From the NCBI GenBank assembly GCA_003550305.1, contig QKYT01000029.1:131700-195699 (forward strand): a DNA stretch of 64,000 nt. Direction: 5' to 3'. The position numbers and the translations under genes were made by a program. Numbering within the stretch: the first letter of the stretch is position 1; each line of letters opens with the position of its first letter. The notes under the pieces are model-generated. The model was not told the DNA's origin. It worked only from the letters and a program-made list of their open reading frames with translations, and searched no databases. Of this stretch, positions 1 to 13,104 are shown one piece after another. The DNA is from Glomus cerebriforme. Its lineage: Eukaryota; Glomeromycota; Glomeromycetes; Glomerales; Glomeraceae.

Positions 1-2162
1 TTTCTGGTAATAGCAGAAACATTAGACGAAAGGTGAAGCATGTGATGAAGTGATACAAATAAAAAAAATAATAACAATAAATAAAAAAGATAAGTAAATT
101 ATAATGATCAAAAAGAAAAATGCTAATAAAAAAATAAAATAACAATGGAATAATAGAAAGTAATAGTAGATGAAAAGGAGTAAAAAAGAGTAATAAGAAG
201 TGATGGGAGATGAAAAGAAATAATGAAAGATGAAAAGAGCAATAGGAAATGAAAAGAATTGATGGGAAGATAAAAGGAAGGTTTTCAGAAAGTTAAGGGT
301 CTTTAAGCTTTCTCTGATTTATATTCCTATAGTTTTTCAACCAGTTCAGTATTTATCTTCACGAGTACTCAAAATATGATGTCCTACCACCTTTTTATCA
401 ATAAAAATGAAATTATAAATTTATAAAAGGGAATTTTTTACCAAACTAATATGCCAGAAAAGACTTTTCCTGCTACGTCAAGCCCATACGTTAATTCTGT
501 GAAAAGTGCTAAACTTCTAAAGAAACTTTATGTTAGGCCTACCCTTGGGTCTATATAAATCCAACCTGTTCGTCTTGTGCATGAAGAGGGTATCTTAGAA
601 ATTAGAATGCCAAATGGCCCTTCAGGTATTAACTTAAAGAAAGATGTAAATGACTGAAAGTTATCGTAAACCTGACTTGCAGAGAAACTTGGTATACTGA
701 AGATTATATTCCAAACTTTTTAAATTTTTTTTAATTAATTCTAGTAGCATAGAGCAACTTTTCCTAAGACTAAAAGAATATTTTCTTAGAACAAAATAGC
801 TAAAAAGCACAACTTTTCTTTCCAAAACTTCTTCAGAAAAATAGGTATAGAGATTAGTAGGGATAGTTGTCCAAATATAAGCATAAATATTATGCAAATA
901 TATATTATAATTTACTTATTTATATGTGTATTGTTATATCATATATAATAAAAATTGCTATATTTTACTTCATATAAAACAATAATAGCTTCATGTCATA
1001 TTGTATTACTGCAGCTTATATTCTGTTATATATCTACAATACTACTATTTTTTTTTTATCTCTATCTGGTACAATTATTTTTATTTAGTAACTATTTTAT
1101 TAGATCATAATAAATACATTATATAACCCTATTAGTTAAAATATACTTTCTTATATAATTTCTTATCAAAAAGTTATAAATAGTCTTTTTTACTCATATT
1201 GTATTATCTCTATTTTCTTAATAAATAATAAAATAGGTTTACCTCTATATTTTAAAAAATTCATAAATGCATCAAAAAATCATTTATCCAATTCAGTTAT
1301 AAAAAAATGATACAGATAATAAAATAGTTAATATAAATAAAATTACATTAAAGATTATGCAGTTAATTTATGCAAATTGCTAATATTATTTTTGCTGATT
1401 TTTTTGGAAATAATTAGCCAAAATTAGACCTAATTTCATCTAACATTTGGCAAATTAAAATTTGAATGAAATGGATTATTTTGATCAGTAGTATTATTAA
1501 TAATTAATAAATTATTTTATATAAATATTTAATAAATGCTTTTAAAATTTTTTTTTTTTAAAAAAAAAAATTTACATACTATAATAATTCCATATTTTTA
1601 GTTTTATTATTAATTAAAATATAATATAAAGTAATTTTTTTTTATATAAAAATTTATTAAAATATTGCATATATAGTACATTATTTTTTTTAAAAAAAAA
1701 ATATATACAAAAAAAAATCATAAAACTTATAATAACTAATTGATTTACATTTTTGTAATTATTCCATTATAAGTTTTTATTTTGCATAACGATTTTTTTG
1801 TTTAATATAATAAACTCTTATTAACTAACAAATTCTTAAGTATATTATTTTATTTGTAATTTTAACATTAAGATTTTCTGATAAAAAATCAACTTTATCA
1901 AAAAATCACAAAAGAAGTCTTCTCTTAAGTATATGATTCTATATATTATAAAAAAATATATATAGCAAAATAAAGTTTCTATTTTCTAGGTAATCAACTG
2001 CCTATTAAAAAGGTAATTATCCACTTATTTACTAAATATATAATTGCGGAAATGCAAAAAGAAAAAATGCATAGCGAATAATAAAAATATATATATAATG
2101 AATTTATATAAAAATTTTTTTTTTTTTTTTTTTTGGTTTTTTTGTTTGTTAAAAACTTTGGT
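1..2162. other. AT-rich intergenic stretch, no supported gene
   Basis: No convincing gene was found. Long A/T runs dominate 890-2160. A short open stretch from the ATG at 451 runs 36 codons to a stop at about 559 and resembles nothing known to me. It could be the relic of a degraded gene, because coding-like composition continues to about 655 in broken frames. The left part holds the purine-rich imperfect repeat listed separately. Confidence 0.5.
150..290. repeat. Purine-rich imperfect tandem repeat
   Basis: The top strand is almost entirely purine plus T. It repeats a degenerate unit of the form GATGAAAAG followed by a short A/G/T spacer (examples near 170, 209, 230 and 250). No coding potential or transposon end was recognised. 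Confidence 0.5.
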
Positions 2163-5100
2163 TTAGAATACCTGTTTATTCAAAAAAAAACCATAGATGT
2201 GTGTATAATTAGAATACAATTAAAATCATTTATTGATAATCATATAAAAGACAAGACTCACCCAATGCTCATCTACTTCCATAGCCCACTTGAACTTGTC
2301 ACGTAAGCTTTTGTTGAAAATCTTGTCGATTGGCACATTATATTTATAACACCAAGCAGCCGAAATACGAGGATCAATATAGTTTATTTTCGAAGTTCCC
2401 AATGCAGTAGTTTTGTTTTCTTCTTTTTCGACCTTTGTGAGGTTGGTCGCTTTGATACGTTCATTAATTTTTTCAAGTTGAGCATCAACTTTTTCAACTG
2501 TTTGACTTTTCTTTACGTCGATTTTACCCGTTTTACGTTCTTTAGCGGATTGTTTTCTTTTTTCCTCGGCCTCTTTGAGCTGTTCTTCTAATTCACTTTC
2601 AGAAAGCGGTTTCTGGCCCTCTTCCTTGCGTTTGTCATTATCTTTTTCAAACTTCTTGCGAATTTTTTCCTTTTCTTTTTCTTCTAAGTGGTTCTCATAT
2701 TCTTCACACCAATCTTCGCCTAGGTCGGATTCCGGCTCATCGAGTTCAGGTCTTTTCTTTTTCAATTTGGGATCCAATGTCAATAACGTCTTCTTGAGTC
2801 TCATCTTTTGATATTTCAAAGCACGTATCTATTATAAGTGATAATTATATATGATGTTAACAATTTATTTGCAAATAATTATAAATTAAAAACGAATCAT
2901 TTTACCTTATCTTCGATTCTATTCATTTGATTATCAAAGGTTTTACTGACAGTACGTTGATGGTTACATAGAATAGCTACTTGACGGTTTGCTCGATTAT
3001 ACGCTAAGATCTTTTCGTTGACGGATCCATCAACTGGAGTATTTTTATTAAGCTGATCTTGAAAAGTGTAAGAAGCATTATAAGTACGGAACACTTTAGC
3101 TGTCAAACCATCCATGTATGACGAAAGGTGTTTATTTAATTCCTGTGTCTAAATTGTAACAAATAAAATTAGGTTATTAAAAAAAAAAAATTTAATATGC
3201 AATATAAAAACGGAAAAACACTTACATTCACTCTGTCAAATAATTGATCCTTTTCTGAGGTGCTCTTTCTAAAAATCTTGAGATTTTTGTAGACTTGAGG
3301 TTCTACCCTTACAGTATTCTGATATCGTATTGAATCTTTACCAAGGAAGTCAAAATGTACAATATTTTGAGGTTCCAGTTTTATATGTTCAAAACGAAGT
3401 GAACAACAGCCTACTGTATCGGCTTCTTCACCCTCTTTTTTCTCATTACCAGCTCTGAGTGCAAGACGGTCAATAAAATACATTGCAGTAGCACGTTGAC
3501 GAGTTGCTGTTATTTTATCAGTCATATCTTTATTGTAATCATCACGAATTTTTCCAACAATATCCTTTAAATTAAAATAAATTAGTAAGATACCAACCAG
3601 TAAGAATATGTTAATATATAAAAAAAAAAAAAAAAAAAAAAGGTTTTTTTTTACCTTAAGTTCACGAGCCTTTTCAAATTTTTTAAAGTCGCTCTGACCT
3701 TTTAGTGTACTATTGGCAGCTAAGAAAACATATTTAATATTTTCGTTGACATTCTCTTTCCATGTTGCAAGCCAAGTTACTGTGTTGTCATGGATAACTT
3801 TATTCCAACTATGACCTGCTGGAGGTTCAGGAACCTTTGCATCTTTACCAATATTGATAGTTACTTGCTCGGGTTGAACTCGAAGCTAGATGAATTTTTT
3901 TTTTTCAAAGAGAATATACTATATAAGAAATTAATTATATAACTTGCATACTTGGCATGGCCAAGTGATTTTCGAGTCGAAGATTAAGGATTCCATCCCA
4001 TCATAAATATATGAATATATGCAACCTTGTCGATTAAGAATTACGATTATTACCTTTAATGAACCTGTCTTTGGATGTTTACCGCGACCACGGAATAAGG
4101 CCGGAGGTTCAATTCGGAAATTGCCAACCTTTTGTTTTCGTCCATCTAAGTAACAATAGCCATATTTCTCTTCCAATTGAAGTTTTTCTTCTTTGAGCCT
4201 TTGCTTTTCTTCCTTTGACATTGCTTTCCGTTTCTCCCTTTCACGTTCAAGGTGGTCCAAGATTGGCGTGAAATCACATTTGTCGAATTCCTCAATGGGA
4301 GGATTCTGTAAATCATACAGTATTTGCATCATTAATATCAAAATATAATAATGTAATAAAATTTTGATTATATAGAAGAATTACCTTGCTAGACTTCTCC
4401 AAAACTGTCTTAAAATCTCTGAAAAAATTTTCATTGAACGTTGGATTTTCGACGTGTTCAGTATTTAATACAGCCGCATAAAAAGTTGCAACTTCTTCTG
4501 CTTCGGGTTCAAGATGCACTTCTTTGCCTTTTAAATTCAAAAATTGAAAAATTAAATCCGCATACATCAATAAAATATCATAAAAAATACTATTTATAGC
4601 TTACCATTGTACTTCATCTTAACATTATGCGGAACGTACTCAGGGGGGAAATATACACCGTTATGTTCTAAAGTATTCCATTTGACAGTACCGTCACCCT
4701 TGGCATTTTCGGCTTCCCACCAGCGATATTCTTCATCATCTTCCTCGTCTGATTCTTCTTTTACAGCTTTTTGTTTACCTCTCTTTTTTTCAGACATCAC
4801 TTTTTCTACAGGGTCTTCCTTTTTTTTCTTTTTTTGAGGACTAGCTTTTTTTACTGCATTTTTAGCAGTAGATTTGGCGGGCTTTTTTTTATCATCAAAC
4901 TCAGAATCAGAATCATTACGCTTTCGCTTGGCTTTAGAATCATTAGCCTGTATTAAAACAATTTTAATTTTAAAAATAAATAATTAAAGTCATAATATTT
5001 ACGCTTAAGATTAATGTCAATTGCTAATGTTTACCTTTTGAGACTTAATCTCTTTTTTGACCTGTACATTGGCTGTAGTAGCTCTTGTAGTCCTTTTATT

Positions 5101-5963
5101 AGGAGTTACTGACTGTTTTCCTTTATTCATTCTTTTTACGAGTGGCTCGTCACCTTCGGATTCAGAAGGTTCTTTTTTAACAGCTGGCTTTTTGCCATTT
5201 GCTTTCCCCAACTTTTTACCATTTTCACTTTCTAATTCAACGTCTTTCATTTCAACGTCCGTATTTACCTTTGTAGGCTCTGTTTTAATTGTCTTTTTTT
5301 GTATAGATTTAGTATTATCATCCCCCTCAGAGTCGGATTCCGTTCGCTTTCTCTTTGCTTTCTTACCATCCACCACCTATTTATTTATAACATAAGGATT
5401 TTTTTTAGAAAATATATATATGTATATATATATACATTTTGAACAAAATAAAACAATAGAAAAGTTATATTAATAAATACCGGTTCTTCTTTTTTAACTG
5501 CATTTTTTTGTTTCGAAGAGGAAGCAGAAAGGTCTTTTGATTGTTTCCCCTTAGACGGCAAAGAATTAGTCGCAGAATTATTATCCTTAATTAATCTCTT
5601 GGCAATCGGAACATCACCCTCGGACTCCTCTGAATCGTCAACTATTATTTTTTTCCTGGGCCTGCGCCTCATCGGTTGATCCTCAGAGTCACTTGGCTCT
5701 TCCGTTTTTATAGTCTCTTTGGTTTGACCATTTGACCTTGTCACCCTTTTACCGTTAGATGCATTCCCTAACCTTTCTTTAATAGGTACATCACTTTCGG
5801 ATCCCGAATCCTCGACGACTTTGTTTTCAGGCTCTTTTTTAATAGCTGGCGAACGTTTATTTACACTTGTTCTACCACGTTTTACCGGTTCCCTCTTGCC
5901 ATTGCTTACAGTAGCCTTAACACCTCTTGTAGCAGGTGGTTTTCTAACATTTAGTTTGGTCAT
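2163..5963 (-). CDS. TOP1: DNA topoisomerase I (type IB)
   Basis: Nuclear type IB topoisomerase, which relaxes supercoils by nicking one strand through a 3'-phosphotyrosine. I rebuilt ten exons, all in phase: 5963-5481, 5376-5035, 4947-4605, 4527-4385, 4305-4054, 3885-3655, 3564-3226, 3142-2906, 2828-2262 and 2171-2163, giving 981 aa. About 380 residues of the N-terminus are acidic/lysine-rich low complexity with nuclear-signal-like KRKR patches. The core begins near [15 protein letters not shown] and includes the [13 protein letters not shown] region. A charged coiled-coil linker follows, then the catalytic SKINYIDPR motif with active-site Tyr940. The track-style open frame would run on past VDEHW to a 13-residue tail. 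A GTGAGT donor and a TAAACAG acceptor instead join VDEHW to a 9-nt exon encoding Val-Phe-stop, which matches the usual -F ending of the family (yeast ends DENWRF). Identity is very secure and the exon borders are good. Confidence 0.95.
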
Positions 5964-7930
5964 CTTTATTTAATTCTATGAAAGAAAAATAAAGTTTCCG
6001 CTTTTAGAGATCAACAAAAGATTTGAGTGTAATAAAATTAGAGTATAATAAGTGGTGTATTCGTTTGGAACGATTTCAAACGATGAGGAAAAGAAGAAGT
6101 AGAAGAAAAAATAATTCAAAGAATTCTTATACTTTTTTTTTCGACCCCTGGATGAGATTGATGTGGACTCTGTTTTTTTTTTAACAGAAACTACGAAATG
6201 ATGACTTACCCCTACTGTACAACTGTTTGCGGTTACACAATCAGTGGCTTTGACGATATATGATTGGACAGATTATTAAGATTCTGAAAAAAAAAATCCA
6301 GAACAAAGGCACTCTTTTATTACGAAAATTTTGATTACGTTAAAATAATTTGACATTATTTTGCGCAGTAAAGACGATTATTTTGTTGTTAGTTACACAA
6401 TTTCAGTGTAATGCAAAAGTGCATAGTTAACCGTGCTCGTATTGTGATATTGTGATAAATGTAGTGTGACCATTTCAAAACCCGTTTACGAGATTTTTGC
6501 AACCAAGTTTGCATGGACGGACTGGTTTTGAACTTGACTTTACATTTGACTGATAACATGCAAGTTTATAATAGAAGAATTTTAATTTTCGTAATTTCGG
6601 TAATTTTTTTTTGTTCGTGTCATGTTACGCCGGATTGTTATTGATTTGTGGCGCATGTCCCACATGCTTAATGGTCAGCTGATAACATCATTTTCAATGT
6701 GTGAGTCTGTGAGAAGATATTTTTGATTTTCAAATATCTATATTTGTTAGTTTATACAAACAATATTAATATTTTTGAAAGAACATTATTATCTTTAAAT
6801 GTATTTATTACATTTTAATAATAATAGTAATAATAATAATAATAAAATATCTAAATTTATTCACCCATTAAGAATTATTTCTAATTCATTCAATTCCTAT
6901 TCCAAATTAATAATCGTATATCAAATATATTAAATTACAAATTGTGATACCAAAACCTTCACAATGACAGATTGTGACACCATTGCATTTAACATGTGAT
7001 ATTAACATATTTGTTAAAATCACGAAAACTTTACGTGATAATCGTGATAATTTGGATAATTTGGATAATTTGTTAATTTGTTATATTCTCCAAGTTTTCC
7101 TTTCATGGAAAAAATCGTTAATTTTTTATTTGTATTTTAAAATAATTCTAATAATTCTCATTTACCTGTCGGAAACGTATTTTAAATGTGAAATCGGATT
7201 CGACTAATTAGGTTAGATCTAAGTTAATCGTTTTCTTCTAGATACAAGTACATTTCAAGGAATCACCAATAAGGATCTTTATTTATTAATTCATAGGTTT
7301 ACAATTCATTTATTGAATTCATTGAATAGAACTAATTTTTATTTTTAATAAATTTTATTTTATATATGATATATATGTTATAGGTGACGTATCCAAAAGT
7401 GTAGTGAAAAAAAAAATTATATGGAATAGAATTTCCATCGCTATTTTAATCACGTGAAAACATGAAAGATAATAAGTTCGGGACGCGGGACGTAAAATTC
7501 TAATTATAGTAATTCGGAACAACCAAAATTTTGGGATTATCATTAGACCGTGAGAAATTCGGAATTTTCCGAAAGAATTTAGAGAAACTTTTTTTGGTAA
7601 AAATTTTCGATTATCTTTAAAATGCAACTAATTTAAACTGAGTTATACAAAAATGATATAAAATTTATGTTCAGCCAAGATCTAACCGATAATTTATTTT
7701 TTTTTCTAGTATAGAGCATCGGAAACCTTAATTGATTCATGTCGTACAACAGTAACCATAACTGTGAAATTTAATAGTAAAAAATAATAAAATCAAATGT
7801 CTCTTTCTTAGAACACCTTTTTTTTCTTTTAAAAATCCCACGATATAATAATAACCAACAATATATAAACACCGGAAAAACGTTTTTGCCCTAGAAAAAA
7901 AAGCTTTTTTTCTTTCCCTATATAGTCAAT
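5964..7930. other. Divergent intergenic region between TOP1 and the zinc-cluster gene
   Basis: This should hold both promoters. There are no convincing open frames. It includes a small direct repeat of GGATAATTT units near 7047-7075 and ATAATA runs near 6820-6845. A 9-10 nt inverted repeat (GGTTAGATCT near 7210, AGATCTAACC near 7678) could be an old transposon footprint, but this is too weak to call. Confidence 0.5.
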
Positions 7931-10900
7931 ATGCCTGACGACGTTCCTTACAAAAGACAACGCGTTTCTAAAGCTTGTGATTCTTGTCGTCGCAAGAAAG
8001 TTAAGGTAACATTTAATCCGTGAACTTTCACTATTCAAGTTGCTTTATATTTTTTTATTTATTTGGTTTTGTACCTTTTTATGTATAATTTTAGTGTGAT
8101 GGTATTCAACCAGCTTGCGGTAACTGTTCGGCTTTTAATTTGGAATGTACATATAATGACACAACAAAAAAGAGGTAAATTTATTTGAAATATTAAAAAT
8201 TTCTTATCGATCTCATTTAAATTAAATATTTATTTATTATTTTATTAGGGGACCTCCAAAAGGTTACATTGAAGCTATTGAAACTAGATTACATAGAATG
8301 GAATCCCTTTTAGGTGGTTTAGTTCATAGTAATGATCCAAGAGCTGAAGCTGTTTTAGCCGAATTAATGCAAGATGACTTACGTTCTCAACATAAAGCTG
8401 GAAAAGTTGATTTTACAACTTATCGTAATAGTTCATCATCTACTTCTAGTGATAGTTCGCAACCTGGAATTTCAAATAGTTCTATTTTAGATTCTTCTAC
8501 TAATCAAAGTTTATTATCATCAGATGGCAAAGATAATCCAATAATTGATGATTTAAACGAAGTTATGGGAATTCTTAGTATTGATGAAAATAATCAAGTT
8601 AGATATCATGGTAGAAGTAGCGGGCTTTATCTTTTGAAGAAAAGTGATAAATACAAGGATGGTATTTTATCAATCAAAAGTCGGTCAAATTGGAGTCATC
8701 CAGGAGAAGTAATTGCTTCTACTCAGAGTTTCGATTTATTAAAACGATCAGAATTAACTGAATTACCTTCACAAGAAATATCCGATCATTTGTTAGAACT
8801 TTTTTTCACTCATGTACATCCGATATTACCTTTTATTTACAAGCCACGCTTTTTTGATCAGTTAAAAGATAAAGATCATTTACCTCATCTTTTGTTGAAT
8901 TCAATTTATTCATTTGCCGCTCTATTCTCAGATAGACTTGATATTCGAAGAATTCCTGAAGATCATACAACTGCTGGTGATATTTATTTTGATCGTGCAA
9001 AGGCATTGCTTGATAACGATTATGATAAAGCACGGGTATCCACTATTCAGGCTTTGCTTGTTTTATCATTAAGGGAATATGGCGTTGGTAGAGTCACAAG
9101 AGCTTGGCTTTGGTCTGGTATGGCCGCTCGTATGGCTCAAGATTTAGGTATGCATCGTAATAATGAAAAATGGCATCCAATTAATTTGACCCGTGAAGAA
9201 CGAGAAGAACAAAAACGTGTATTTTGGGCTTGTTTTGTGCTTGATAGGTAGAGAATTTTGAACTAATAAAAATTTTTAAATTGTGTAAAAAATTTTTAAC
9301 GAATATTAATAATTATGTAGGATACCGAGTGCACACTTGGGTCGACCATTAGCTATTGATGAAAAGGATGTTGATGCAGCACATCCTTCAGAAGATGAGG
9401 ACGATGAACATGAACCACTTCCATTCAAAATGGAACACGTAACAGTTTCATCAACTTCATCCCCAGTTTCATCAAGTAACAGTTTAATAGGATCTCCATT
9501 GTCATCAAGTACTTCGCATAGAAATCATGCGCATTCTGTTTCTCGGTTTAATCATTTATTGAAACTTTGTGAAATCATGGGTCGAATCATACAGAACGTA
9601 TATGCTATTAGGAGCACTCATGTTTCTATGACAACAGATACTGTTCTTTCTATTTTGGACTCTTCCCTTACTTCATGGTATTTAAATTTGCCACAACATT
9701 TACAATATAATCCTTCTTCTTCAGATCAACCTACAGATTCCCCCACACTTGTTCTTCATATTCTTTATTATTCTGCTTTAATGTTATTGCATCAGCCTTA
9801 TTCAGCAGGACAACAATCATCACATAACATATGTTCTCAAGCCGCAAATGCTATTACTGATATAGCAGATACATTAATGAAACGTAATATATTGAGACAT
9901 TCATTGAATGTTGTCGTTTATTGTCTTTTTACAGCAAGTGTTATTCACACATATAATGCCACACAAGAAGATACTTCTATATCTCAACCCGCAAAAGTGA
10001 ATCTTGCTAAATCACTTAATGTATTGAAAGAATTAAAGAATATTTGGCCTACAACACACAAATATGTGGATCTTTTACATGGATTAGTAGATTTAAAGGA
10101 TGTACAATTGGATTCTTCTCCAATTTTGAAAAGCAGCACAAATATAGATGGAGCTCGTAGTTCAAGGAAACGTGTAAATTCTTCCAATAGCACTCAACAA
10201 TCTCCATCTGTCGGAATTGTTGATCGACATGTGAGACAGGCTCGATTCCGTGCACAATATAATCAGTCTACGTCATCAGAAAATGAAAATGATGATGATT
10301 CTGCAGTATCACCACATTTTAATACAGTTCCTTCTTCGTTAAACCCATCTACAACCTATCAACGGTTGCCGTCAGTATTAAATTTTAATCATATGTCGCT
10401 GACATCTCAACCTCCGCAATTTAATTCTCCGCCGTTTACTCAACCACCACAGCCAGCAAGACAACAATTAAGACATGATTTGCCTGAATCAGCACAAATG
10501 TTTAATAACACTCTTGGATTTAGGTACATGACATCAAACACAAATGATCCGCAGAATCAACCAACAATTGGTGATACGGATCCCTACGCTGCTCCTGGTA
10601 TGGCGACAAATAATGGCGTTGGAAATAATACATTTGAACCAATAAATAGTGGATTTTGGGGTATTCCACATAATGCAGATTTAGATGAATGGTCATCATT
10701 TCTTGGCTCACAATATGCATCACCGACATTACCCTCTCAATCTGCACATTTACCGATTCCAAGAAGGGTTCCTTCGATTACTTCATCTACAACAGGATCT
10801 TTATCTTCATTACAACGACAGCGACAACAACAAATACTACTTCATAATGATGGAAATGATGTTAATATGTTTGCTGATAATCATCCATTGATATCAGACG

Positions 10901-11019
10901 TTGTGGGGATAAATAATAATGGAGGCAAGCGAGCTAGTACGTCATTCAATAATTCTAGTAATAATGGAAATAACAGTGGCACAGGGGACAATTCCACCGT
11001 GCCTTTAGCATATTACTAA
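7931..11019 (+). CDS. Fungal Zn(II)2Cys6 transcription factor
   Basis: Probable nuclear DNA-binding regulator. Four exons (7931-8005, 8095-8174, 8249-9247, 9321-11019) join in phase to 950 aa. The zinc cluster has the canonical spacing C-x2-C-x6-C-x6-C-x2-C-x6-C at Cys16, 19, 26, 33, 36 and 43. It is followed by the basic linker KKRGPPKGYIEAIE and a short heptad-like dimerisation segment ETRLHRMESLL. The fungal-specific middle homology domain lies at about residues 200-390; HVHPILPFIYKPRF and the GMAARMAQDLGMHR helix are visible. The C-terminal half is Ser/Asn/Gln/Pro-rich and probably an activation region. The first intron splits the zinc cluster just before its third Cys, so any unspliced model loses the DNA-binding domain. 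The linker and middle domain resemble XlnR-like regulators, but target genes cannot be read from sequence. Confidence 0.92.
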
Positions 11020-11842
11020 CTAACATGTACGAAGGAAACATGAAATGGACATAACAAAGTTACGCATTTTGCCCGTAGAATTTGTCCGAATTTTTTTTAA
11101 TGAACATTTAATCTGATTAACCTATTGAAAGAGGAATTGTATGGTTATACAGAAAATAAGAATCGGGCAGGTGTTTTCGGGCTAAAATGTGATATTACAT
11201 AGTATTGTTAATATAATTTTGATTTGGTATTAAAAGTCTTGACTCAGTGAACTCAGTAACTATACAATTACAACTCGATAAACTTGTTTCGAGTGGGAAA
11301 ATGTATAAAAAAAAATAGCTTGGTTTTTTATCGCAAACCGAACATTTGACGAAAAAAAAATATTTAATTGCCAGTAAAAATTCAACTTGCATCTTTTCAA
11401 ATCCTCGTTTCGTAGAATCAAATTACCTTCAGGAAGTATAATTAATTAATTAATTTGATTAAGAAAAAAAAAGTTTTATCTTATATTTCGTATTTTAATT
11501 ATAAATTTAAAAATTATTTTTTTTTTTTTAGTTTTTTTCTTTTTAGTATTTTAGTTTTGTGAATAATATATGTATATTATATATTCTTTTTTTTTTATGT
11601 AAGTATTTTTAAATAAAATTTAAAATCAGTTCATAATGATTTTATAATTAAATAGATTATTTTGTAATAGATTAAATTATTTATAGATTAAAAAAATGAT
11701 TTGAATTTTTTTTTTTTTTTTTTTTTTTTTTGAAAGCTGCATGTATATGCTGTGTAAAGAATTGATTTATTTATAAAATGCGAGTATATTCTAATCTTAA
11801 ATAATTAAATAATGTATATAATTTTTTTTTTCAAAATGATAT
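11020..11842. other. Convergent 3' intergenic region
   Basis: Lies between the convergent ends of the zinc-cluster gene and the desaturase. It is AT-rich, with T runs near 11515 and 11707-11731. No gene or structured RNA was recognised. Confidence 0.5.
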
Positions 11843-13104
11843 CTAATTTTTATAAAAAATGATATCACCTTCATCTTCAATAAATTTACAAGAAACAAAA
11901 CTTCTCCAAAGTGCTTTAAAAATTGGAGTATCATCAAAAATATAATAATGTCCAAGAACTTTTTCAAGATGGTTTGTAGCTTCCTCAGCGTGATAATGAG
12001 GCATTGTACTAAATAAATGATGCGCTACATGAGTTGAAGTAATTTTATGAAAGATTGAATCAAGAAAACCAATGTGACGATCGACTGTAAAACAAGAAAT
12101 ATTTTTTAAATTAGTAATGATTTTTCCTTTAAGTAAAAAGAAAGAATACAAATTAAATTATAAAATAATAAACCTGTACAAGCAGCACCACGAACGAAAT
12201 TCCATTGATTTTCACGATAATGAGGTAATTTAGGATCGGTGTGTTGAAGGAAAGTAATTAAGACAAGCCAATGATTTACAACAAGATAAGGGATCAAATA
12301 ATATTTAACTACGACAATGAACGAATAGACATAAGAGAAATAAACGATAGTTGATAATCCCATAATGATACCAATATCAGAGATAATGACGTCAACAAAA
12401 TTTTTAGGATCAAAAATAGGAGAATTAGGATTAAAATGATTTGTCCAACGACCATCATAAACCTGACCGGAAGAGTTGAATATTAAATAAAAAGGCCAAC
12501 CAAATAATTGTTGACCGATTAAATTTATTAAAGTTATAAATGGAGTGTCTTCAAGTACAGAATGATTCATTTGTTGAGGATCTTTATCATTTGAAGGTAA
12601 ACCTAAACTTGATCTAGTTTTAGGCACAAAAACTTGATCTTTATTCACGTGACCAGTATGCTTATGATGTTTTGAATGAGAAATTCTCCACGAATGATAA
12701 GGGACTAATAAAGCTGAATGAAGTATAAATCCAACCGTATTATTAATTTTTTTCGAGGGGGAGAAAGCTTGATGACCACATTCATGCGCAATCACCCAAA
12801 TTCCTGTAGCGAAAGCTCCACAGAAGAACCAATACGTAGGCCATGCTATGAATCGTAAAGCGAGTGGTAGATGCGAGTCGATAAAAGTGGCAGCGTAAAC
12901 TAAAGCTCCGATAACGGCTAAATCTTTAAAAACATAACTAAATGATTTTAGTGTATTTCTTTCAAAACAATGTGGTGGTATTGCTTGACGAAGCTCTTTT
13001 ATGGTGAAACTTGGCGGTAAATAGTCACGTTCAAATTTTGTAGTGGATGTTGATGATTGACGATAAGTTAATTCTGATTGAAGTTCTGTATTAGGAGGTG
13101 ACAT
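11843..13104 (-). CDS. Membrane fatty acid desaturase, delta-12 (oleate) type
   Basis: ER-membrane desaturase, most likely converting oleoyl to linoleoyl lipids. Two exons (13104-12174 and 12084-11843) with an 89-nt intron give 390 aa. All three histidine boxes that bind the di-iron centre are present: HECGH (107-111), HSKHH (143-147) and HVAHH (329-333), the last encoded by exon 2. Hydrophobic membrane segments surround residues 60-105 and the 240-300 region. I start at MSPPNTEL, because the open frame extends upstream only through a phenylalanine/lysine run derived from poly-A/T. The third box followed by LFSTMPHYHAEEAT is typical of FAD2 and fungal delta-12 enzymes. A delta-15/omega-3 activity cannot be excluded from sequence. 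Confidence 0.92.

Noticed and set aside
661..897. 78-codon minus-strand open frame at the left end
   Set aside because: No motif, strong A/T bias, and no splice context.
7206..7690. Inverted GGTTAGATCT / AGATCTAACC pair as transposon ends
   Set aside because: Only 10 bp match, contained around a palindromic AGATCT, and no target duplication.
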